Assembly (NCBI RefSeq): GCF_018613805.1 | Contig: NZ_JAGGPL010000013.1 | Span: forward strand, 62,001-126,000 | Reading direction: 5' to 3' | From: Arthrobacter sp. ISL-48 | GTDB lineage: Bacteria; Actinomycetota; Actinomycetes; Actinomycetales; Micrococcaceae | DNA: 64,000 nt | Shown: one piece after another, positions 58,582 to 64,000 of the stretch | Position numbering within the stretch: position 1 is the first letter of the stretch | Layout: every line of letters starts with the position of its first letter | The notes under the pieces: generated by a model | Databases searched by the model: none | What the model was told of the DNA's origin: nothing | The model's input: only the letters and a program-made list of their open reading frames with translations | Translations under genes and position numbers: made by a program

Positions 58582-59079
58582 CTACGTGGCGGGCCGGACC
58601 ATCCGGAACTCTGGTAGCTCGTTCCAACCAGGTGGAAGCAGCTTGCGTGCGCCGTCCGGGCGGAAACCGCTCTTGCGGTAGAAAGCAAGCGCACGGGGAT
58701 TACCCTCGAGCACCCAGAGGTAGGCCGATGAGTCTCCTATGGCGGCGTTCAGCAGCGCCGCACCCAGCCCAGTGCCGTGGGTGCGCCTGAGGGTGTAGAT
58801 GGAATATAGCTCCAGCCCCGCGGGTTGGTCTTCGTCGCGGCCGGGCCCGGCGTCCGCGAATCCAACAATTTCGTTGTACGAGTCCAAGGCGACCATTCGC
58901 GGGTCCGGGCTGTCCAGATAAGGCAGGCGTCTTTGGACCCGCTCGGGGATGCTGGCACGGCGGGCACTAAAGAACTCCGAAGGCAGCAGGTGCGCGTAGC
59001 ACTCCTCGTGGGCCAAAGTCTGCATGAGGACGAGGGCCTCAGCATCTTCAGCGGTGGCCTGACGGATCTGGTAGCGCAT
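58582..59079 (-). CDS. GNAT-family N-acetyltransferase
   Basis: A 165-residue acetyltransferase. The acetyl-CoA site is RRTHGTGLGAALLNAAIG (about 98-115), the (R/Q)xxGxG/A motif, and the end strand has GNPRALAFYRKSGFRPDG. The acceptor is unknown. TAGGCT lies 5 bases before the ATG, consistent with a leaderless start. The 272 bases between it and the surface-protein start contain T-runs around 58475 and 58505 that may belong to that gene's promoter or leader. Confidence 0.87.
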   Translation of the reverse strand: MRYQIRQATAEDAEALVLMQTLAHEECYAHLLPSEFFSARRASIPERVQRRLPYLDSPDPRMVALDSYNEIVGFADAGPGRDEDQPAGLELYSIYTLRRTHGTGLGAALLNAAIGDSSAYLWVLEGNPRALAFYRKSGFRPDGARKLLPPGWNELPEFRMVRPAT

Positions 59080-59129
59080 ATCTCAGCCTATCTTCCCTGG
59101 CAGGGGACCCAGGGGCTTAGTCGGCCAGG

Positions 59130-59813
59130 CTATTGCCGGCATTCCTCACGGACGGGCCTCAGCCGCTGTGGAGCTCCTTCCGCTGGCATGTCAGGAAACG
59201 TACATTTGAACTCGCCCCGGTACCCGAAGAGGAATCCGAGGATGGGGTTCCTTACCTGCATCTGGATGGTGAAGACTCCCCGGGCATCGTCGAAGGCCTC
59301 GTAGAGATCTGCCGTGCCAGTCAGGGCGGAGGGAAAGGTGAAACCCAGGAAGCCTTCATAGAACCGCTGGCCCGTGGATCGAAGATGCAGGGAATTATCA
59401 GGCAGTACCTCAAGAATGAGGTCGGTGGCCAGGTGCTGGTGGGTGCCGAGATAGTCGATGATCCCACGCCTTTCTGCGCTGTAAATCATGGTGGCATCAA
59501 AGCGGCGCTGCTTGACCGGCGACAGCTCCAATGTCCGGACGAAAGTGACAGTGGGCCGGCCGAAGCCGTCAATGTAGGGGTAGTTTTCGATGGAGAATGG
59601 AATGTTCGTTCCCTGGTCGGGGAAGAGGATGTTGCGGTACGCCCCGAGGCGCAGAAACGGTACCGTCCACCATGCTCCGCGCCGCACTTCCGAGAAGACC
59701 CCACGTCCTACGCAGGCGTATCCCGCCTCCGTATCGACATTGAATCGCTTTTGCAGCATGGGGTGAAGGCGATGGAAGTCCTCCCCCAGTGCACGGGCAA
59801 AGATCGAAGCCAT
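59130..59813 (-). CDS. DUF4166 protein
   Basis: A 227-residue protein of the DUF4166 family: LGEDFHRLHPMLQKRFNV at the start, YPYIDGFGRPTVTFVRT in the middle, GFLFGYRGEFKCTF at the end. Function is not known. AGGAG lies 6 bases before the ATG. It starts 2 bases after the SRPBCC gene stop, so they form a pair. Confidence 0.78.
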   Translation of the reverse strand: MASIFARALGEDFHRLHPMLQKRFNVDTEAGYACVGRGVFSEVRRGAWWTVPFLRLGAYRNILFPDQGTNIPFSIENYPYIDGFGRPTVTFVRTLELSPVKQRRFDATMIYSAERRGIIDYLGTHQHLATDLILEVLPDNSLHLRSTGQRFYEGFLGFTFPSALTGTADLYEAFDDARGVFTIQMQVRNPILGFLFGYRGEFKCTFPDMPAEGAPQRLRPVREECRQ

Positions 59814-59815
59814 GC

Positions 59816-60649
59816 TTACTCCTGTCCCAACGACTGGACCCGGGCCCCGGTTCTTCCGGGCGACGGAAGGGATGCCAGAGCCGACGGGGCGCGGGCGGAG
59901 AGCCGGTCCGGCGCACGCCGCAGGCAACGCCCCGCTCGCGGAACGGTCCAGTGCCGCGGGATCATCAATGAGGCTGTGGCAGCGGCTACGCCGAGGACGA
60001 CGGCGGTACCCGGACGACCGCCGTCGAACCCTTGGCGGATCACGAGCGTCGCGGCCAAGAGGCCAGCCGACCTGGCCGTCGCATCGATAATCCACCGGTT
60101 GCGGGATTCCTTGGGGTCGACATCCGATTCTGCCCACAACCGCAGCCGGTCAAAGCTTATGGCCGTTGCCCAGCCCAGCAGCGGCCGGACCACCCGGCCG
60201 TCCAACACCTTGCCGAGACGGCCCATTCCTGGCTCATAGTTGTAGCCGGTGACAAATCGGATCGCCTGATCCGTGGGAATGTACCGCCAATAGCCTGAGC
60301 CCGGCCCGATGGGTGAAAGTGCATCGGAGGTGAAGAACTTGAGGACCGATGTTGCCTGCCCGTCGCCCCGAAACCTGTGGCCCAAGGAAATTCCGGTCCC
60401 GGTGATCGTGCGGAATGGAAGCAGGAACTCGTAGCGGAAGCGGGTAAGCCCCTCGGCGTCGCGGCTTGTGGGAATGATCCGGGAAAACCGCAAGTCCCAC
60501 CGCGGATGCAGATCCGGGTCCTGGCTCAATGTCCAAAGGCGCTCCATGGGTACGTGGATGGCAATTTCGACGTAAATCTGTTTGCGCTCGGATGACAGTA
60601 GCCTGCTCTGATGTTCCCCCATTCCAGCATCATAAATGGCCGCCGGCAT
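59816..60649 (-). CDS. SRPBCC-fold protein with membrane-like C-terminus
   Basis: A 277-residue protein. Residues about 20-165 are a polyketide-cyclase/START-like domain (IYVEIAIHVPMERLWTLSQDPDLHPRWDLRF). A tail of 110 residues has a hydrophobic segment (GLLAATLVIRQGF, AVVLGVAAATASLMI) and an Arg-rich end. It is translationally paired with the DUF4166 gene. Ligand unknown. The start at 60649 is chosen over 60784, which would overlap the divergent DinB gene. Confidence 0.72.
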   Translation of the reverse strand: MPAAIYDAGMGEHQSRLLSSERKQIYVEIAIHVPMERLWTLSQDPDLHPRWDLRFSRIIPTSRDAEGLTRFRYEFLLPFRTITGTGISLGHRFRGDGQATSVLKFFTSDALSPIGPGSGYWRYIPTDQAIRFVTGYNYEPGMGRLGKVLDGRVVRPLLGWATAISFDRLRLWAESDVDPKESRNRWIIDATARSAGLLAATLVIRQGFDGGRPGTAVVLGVAAATASLMIPRHWTVPRAGRCLRRAPDRLSARAPSALASLPSPGRTGARVQSLGQE

Positions 60650-60700
60650 TGACCTGCCCCTTGGGAGTGCCCGGGGCGACAGTCTGGAATACTTTGGGGC

Positions 60701-61198
60701 ATGCCCTTCCTCCCCGTAACGCTCTCCGAAGAAGTTATCAATCAGCCAGTCCAGGCCCAGTTCGAGGCATTCGTCGACGAGCACCGAAGCGCACTCAATA
60801 CCTGTCTGGATGGCCTGACCGAGGAACAGGTGCGCCGATCATTGGTGCCCTCCCGGACCACCCTTTTGGGCCTGGTGAAGCACGCGACGTTCGTCGAGAA
60901 GGTCTGGTTCGACGAAGCCATCACGTGCCGGCCCCGCGCCGAGATCGGCATTCCTGCGACGCCGGACGAGTCGTTTATCCTCAACGACGACGACACTATC
61001 GCAACCATCCAGCGCGCACACAGCGAGGCATGCGAGGCATCCCGCCTCGCCGCATCCTCCTTGCAGCTGGACGACCTGGTCCATGGCAACCGCCGCGGTC
61101 CGCTCCCGCTGCGCTGGGTGTACCTTCACATGCTCCGGGAGCTTGCACAGCACTGCGGGCATGCAGACATTCTCCGCGAGCAGCTCCTCAGCGACTAA
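60701..61198 (+). CDS. DinB/DUF664 (mycothiol-transferase-like) protein
   Basis: A 165-residue four-helix bundle. His residues of the metal site are in LVKHATFVEKVW and RELAQHCGHADILREQL, the DUF664 signature. Members use mycothiol or bacillithiol as co-substrate to modify electrophiles. It is divergent from the SRPBCC gene. The TACTTT before the ATG may be a -10. Confidence 0.85.
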   Translation: MPFLPVTLSEEVINQPVQAQFEAFVDEHRSALNTCLDGLTEEQVRRSLVPSRTTLLGLVKHATFVEKVWFDEAITCRPRAEIGIPATPDESFILNDDDTIATIQRAHSEACEASRLAASSLQLDDLVHGNRRGPLPLRWVYLHMLRELAQHCGHADILREQLLSD

Positions 61199-61206
61199 AG
61201 GCATAG

Positions 61207-61413
61207 GATCACGTCAACGTCTTCTTATACGACGGCGGCGTCGTTCCGGATCCGCACAGCATCATCACTGCGGGACACGACAACAAGACAGCCCGCACCG
61301 TTGCCTTCCGCGACGGCGAGACCGTCAACGAGCAGGCGCTCGGCGAAATGTTCAGGGCGATCATCGCCAACAACAGGGCTGGCGGCTGGAGGAAAATCCA
61401 AGGCACGCTGTAG
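61207..61413 (+). pseudogene. C-terminal fragment of a DUF1801 protein
   Basis: A 68-residue open stretch with no start codon, directly after a stop (61204-61206). The translation (VFLYDGGVVPDPHSIITAGHDNKTARTVAFRDGE, then MFRAIIANNRAGGWRKI) matches the end of DUF1801 domains, including the TARTV core. The N-terminal half is gone. A relic. Confidence 0.72.
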
Positions 61414-61511
61414 CCGCGGCCTCCGCGCAGCGCGCCTCCACCTGTAGATTGTCCCAAGAGGGTGCGGGCGATTTCACACCTGACCCAATGACTGCCATCC
61501 GAAGGAGCCGC

Positions 61512-61769
61512 ATGACAAGCACCGATTTTGAAAAGTTCCTCTCGGAATCCGTGAACCAGGAACGCGATGCCGAATCCGGCCTCGACGGCGATGAGCTCTA
61601 CGGGCTGTACACGAGCTGGTGCCTGCTCAACAACGTGGAGCCCGAAACCCCCGATGCCCTGTGGACTGCCCTGAAGGGGCACCACATCAGCCCCCGCAAC
61701 AACCACCTGACCATGAAGGGACCAGTGGCCGCTGACTACATCATCGCCAGCGCGCCTGATCTTGACTGA
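61512..61769 (+). CDS. Small acidic protein of unknown function
   Basis: An 85-residue protein with GAAGGAG (61501-61507) just before the ATG. It has a helix-rich composition (FEKFLSESVNQERDAESGLDGDELYGLYTSWCLLN) and a conserved-looking end (HHISPRNNHLTMKGPVAADYIIAS). I recognise it only as a type seen in Micrococcaceae; function unknown. Confidence 0.65.
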   Translation: MTSTDFEKFLSESVNQERDAESGLDGDELYGLYTSWCLLNNVEPETPDALWTALKGHHISPRNNHLTMKGPVAADYIIASAPDLD

Positions 61770-61984
61770 TCAACGGCGGCTAAAGCTCTCCTGTTGCTCC
61801 GGCGTCGTCCACTTCTCCGCGCTAGCCTCCTGTTTCGCTGCCACGTGACTCGACGAGCTTCTTGAATTTGCGCGCGTCCGCTTTGACCTGCATGTTATCG
61901 ATGTTCAGGACGGCGCCGTGGCTCCTGAACGAGGACAGCAGTCTCTGGGTTGAGGTAAGTAACGGTGTGCTGAATGATGGACTA

Positions 61985-62848
61985 ATGTTCGCGGGTTTCG
62001 TCGTCGAAGACCTTGCTCTGGATGGGGCGGTTGTCCATGTCCGGCACGGCGGGGAGGGGCCTGCCGTGCTGCTGCTCCACGGGCACCCCCGCACCGGTGC
62101 AACGTGGCATCGGGTGGCGCCGGCACTGGCAGAAATGGGTTACAAAGTGGTTGTCCCCGACCTGCGCGGGTACGGCGCATCTCGCGGGCCCGGACCCGAC
62201 CCGGGCCACGTGCCCGCCTCAAAGCGGGCGATGGCCGGGGACCTCGTGAATCTCATGAAGGCATTGGGGATTGAGAAGTTCTTTGTCGCGGGCCACGACC
62301 GCGGAAGTTACGCGGCTTTCAGGCTGGCCATGGATCATCCGGAACTCGTTTACCGGACGGCACTGCTTGACTGCCTTCCGATCGTGGAGCACCTCGAACG
62401 CGTCAACGTCGACTTCGCCACCCGGTGGTGGCATTGGTTCTTCTTCGCCCAACCGGACATTCCGGAACGAGTGATCAACGCCGATCCGGACAGCTGGTAC
62501 CACGGCGACCCACACCGGATGGGCCGGGAGAACTTCCAGGAGTGGCGGGCCGCTACCCGGGATCCTTCCGTGGTGCGCGGCATGCTGGAGGACTATCGGG
62601 CCGGCCTGACCGTTGACCGCACCCACGAAGAAGAAGACCGGGCAGCAGGCCGCCGGTTGAATATTCCGCTCCTCGTCCTCTGGTCGCTGCGCGACGACCT
62701 GGAACAGCTGTATGGCGATCCACTCGTCATCTGGCGCGAATGGGCCACCAACGTCCAGGGCCGGGGCATCGACTCCGGACATCACATGGCTGAGGAAGCA
62801 CCAGAAGTACTAACCGAGGCGCTCGCCGACTTCTTCAAACGCCCTTGA
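61985..62848 (+). CDS. Alpha/beta hydrolase, haloacetate-dehalogenase/epoxide-hydrolase-like
   Basis: A 287-residue alpha/beta hydrolase. The oxyanion region is LLLHGHPRTGATWHRV, the nucleophile is an Asp in AGHDRGSYAAFR, and the His is in DSGHHMAEEAPE. An Asp nucleophile in GHDRG is typical of haloacetate dehalogenases and epoxide hydrolases, not esterases. The start is uncertain; GTG 61967 is an alternative with GAGGTAAG upstream. The substrate is unknown. Confidence 0.8.
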   Translation: MFAGFVVEDLALDGAVVHVRHGGEGPAVLLLHGHPRTGATWHRVAPALAEMGYKVVVPDLRGYGASRGPGPDPGHVPASKRAMAGDLVNLMKALGIEKFFVAGHDRGSYAAFRLAMDHPELVYRTALLDCLPIVEHLERVNVDFATRWWHWFFFAQPDIPERVINADPDSWYHGDPHRMGRENFQEWRAATRDPSVVRGMLEDYRAGLTVDRTHEEEDRAAGRRLNIPLLVLWSLRDDLEQLYGDPLVIWREWATNVQGRGIDSGHHMAEEAPEVLTEALADFFKRP

Positions 62849-62900
62849 CTCTTCCGTGGACCTCGCGGGTTTCATCAGCTTTTCCCATATCGTTGGGCAG

Positions 62901-63844
62901 ATGATTCCTGAAAGCACGGAGACGAGCAACGGCTGGGTAGATGTACCCCACGGGAAGATCTACTGGGAGGCGACGGGAAATCCCTCAGGTGTTCCAGTTC
63001 TGTACCTGCACGGCGGCCCCGGTGGATCCCTGGGCAAAGGAGGCTACCGTAAACGGCACGACCCGGCCCGGTTCTGGACCATCGGCCTCGACCAACGTGG
63101 GTGCGGCAAAAGCCTTCCAACAGTCCAGGACGACCTGGGCAACTTGCAACAGAACACCACGCAGGCGTTGATTGACGACATCGAGGCGGTGCGGGAACAC
63201 CTTGGCGTTGAAAAGTGGATTATCACTGGTGTCTCCTGGGGCAGCACACTGGCTCTCGCCTACGCCCTCAGGCACCGTGACCGTGTCCTGGGCATCGCCC
63301 TGATGGCCGTGACAACGACAAGCCGGGACGAGGCCAGTGGATTACTGAAGGCGTGGGCTGTGTCTTCCCTGAAGCTTGGAAGGAGTTCACAGATGCCGCC
63401 TCGACAAACCCTGGCGAACGTGTGGTCGAGGCCTACGCGCGCCGGCTGGCCGGGGAAGACCGCGACGACGCGCGGCATGCCGCCCTGGCCTGGGACCGCT
63501 GGGAATCCACGCATATATCCCTGGACCCGAACTGGCGGCCTGGTGCGATGTTCGATGACGAGCGCGAGCGCATGACGTTCGCGCTCCTCGTCACGCACTA
63601 CTGGTCAAACGATGGGTTCCTGACCAATGGACAGGAGATCCTGCAACGGATCCACGAGCTCGACGGGCTCCCCGGCTACCTCATCCACGGCCGCCGGGAC
63701 ATCAGTGGCCCCGTCGTCACCCCGTGGAAGCTTCACCAGCGATGGAAGAGCAGCACGCTCGTCGTCGTCGAAGGGGAGGGGCACGGTGGTCCCGAATCCA
63801 TCGCTGCACTGTCGCAAGCGGTCGAGGACATCGACGGCGGATGA
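62901..63844 (+). pseudogene. Proline iminopeptidase-like gene with frameshift
   Basis: Two frames together make one proline iminopeptidase of about 314 residues. The first carries YLHGGPGGSLGKGG, LDQRGCGKS and the GVSWGSTLALAYALRH nucleophile elbow. The second continues with FPEAWKEFTDAAS, HGRRDISGPV (Asp) and GEGHGG (His). The frame changes at about 63331-63340 (GAGGCCAGTGG); one missing base restores W-I-T-E-G-V. A broken gene or sequencing error. Confidence 0.8.
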
Positions 63845-63938
63845 AACCCCCGGCACCTACTCCACCGGCATCGTGACCTTCTGCCCGGCTAACTTGGCTC
63901 GACTAACCTGAGCAGAAGCGGGGAACGGCCAGCCGGTG

Positions 63939-64000
63939 ATGGTCTTCGAACGAGGCGTGGCGTACGTCCGGACCTTTGACGTGGACAATCCCATGCGCAC
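63939..64000 (+). CDS. Possible start of a gene cut by the window end
   Basis: From ATG 63939 an open frame (MVFERGVAYVRTFDVDNPMR) runs off the window. There is no clear ribosome-binding site and too little sequence to assign a family. Confidence 0.2.
   Translation, partial: MVFERGVAYVRTFDVDNPMR

Noticed and set aside
58388..58627. Minus-strand open frame upstream of the surface-protein gene
   Set aside because: It overlaps the end of the GNAT gene in another frame and has no domain; the region is better read as leader or promoter.
61822..62094. Small minus-strand open frame near the alpha/beta hydrolase
   Set aside because: Only the last 23 residues look protein-like (ADARKFKKLVESRGSE); the rest is antisense to the hydrolase and no start is convincing.

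Overview
The window is a high-GC actinobacterial chromosome segment. The best fit is a soil Micrococcaceae species (Arthrobacter, Pseudarthrobacter or Paenarthrobacter). The evidence is uniform high GC, GTG starts, many start codons that follow a -10 hexamer by 6-7 nt (leaderless transcripts), Tat-dependent lipoproteins, a mycothiol-transferase-type DinB protein and actinobacterial surface-protein repeats. No rRNA, tRNA, CRISPR array, transposase or phage gene was recognised.

Layout. (1) 0.1-13.6 kb is a plant-glycan utilisation locus. A minus-strand operon holds a Gfo/Idh/MocA oxidoreductase, a DUF6807 protein, a cupin and a LacI regulator. It diverges from a GH3 glycosidase. A convergent operon holds a GH42 beta-galactosidase, two ABC permeases, a Tat lipoprotein binding protein and a YesL-like protein, with no ATPase gene. 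Palindromes with GTTTC/GAAAC arms sit at both promoters. (2) 13.8-30.8 kb is a mixed region: a MarR/MFS pair with tandem palindromic operators, VOC proteins, a frameshifted phosphotransferase, a 920-residue repeat surface protein, an ArsR-SRPBCC fusion, a serine beta-lactamase-like protein, an EamA/LysR divergon, a PMT and GT2-GtrA glycosylation pair, and an aldo/keto reductase. (3) 30.9-32.4 kb is an AAA+ ATPase.

(4) 32.5-53.5 kb is the most interesting part, a catabolic island built around a second LacI-type regulator at 40.0-41.1 kb. Five copies of one palindrome (TGCTAWCGWTAGCA, one of them with a single mismatch) lie upstream of four transcription units. Unit one is MFS permease, CoA-transferase, glutaryl-CoA dehydrogenase-like enzyme, hydratase/3-hydroxyacyl-CoA dehydrogenase fusion and thiolase, together a full route from glutarate to acetyl-CoA. 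Unit two is the regulator. Unit three is a homoprotocatechuate-dioxygenase-like protein with altered active site, a CMD-family protein without cysteines and a zinc-type dehydrogenase without catalytic zinc ligands. Unit four is FAH hydrolase, D-2-hydroxyacid dehydrogenase, divergent enolase, APH-fold kinase, second FAH hydrolase and quinone reductase, coupled by 4-base overlaps; a cupin diverges from it. I infer a pathway that splits an acylpyruvate-like compound into glutarate (or a relative) and a pyruvate-type fragment processed by reduction, phosphorylation and an enolase-type step. The substrate is unknown and I know of no described system with this gene set.

(5) 53.5-64 kb is a mixed tail: three Nudix hydrolases, a TMEM175-like channel, a choice-of-anchor-A surface protein with an LAETG signal, a GNAT acetyltransferase, a DUF4166/SRPBCC pair, a DinB protein and alpha/beta hydrolases. 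Several genes in the window are broken: phosphotransferase, arylsulfotransferase-like protein, proline iminopeptidase, a VOC fragment and a DUF1801 fragment.
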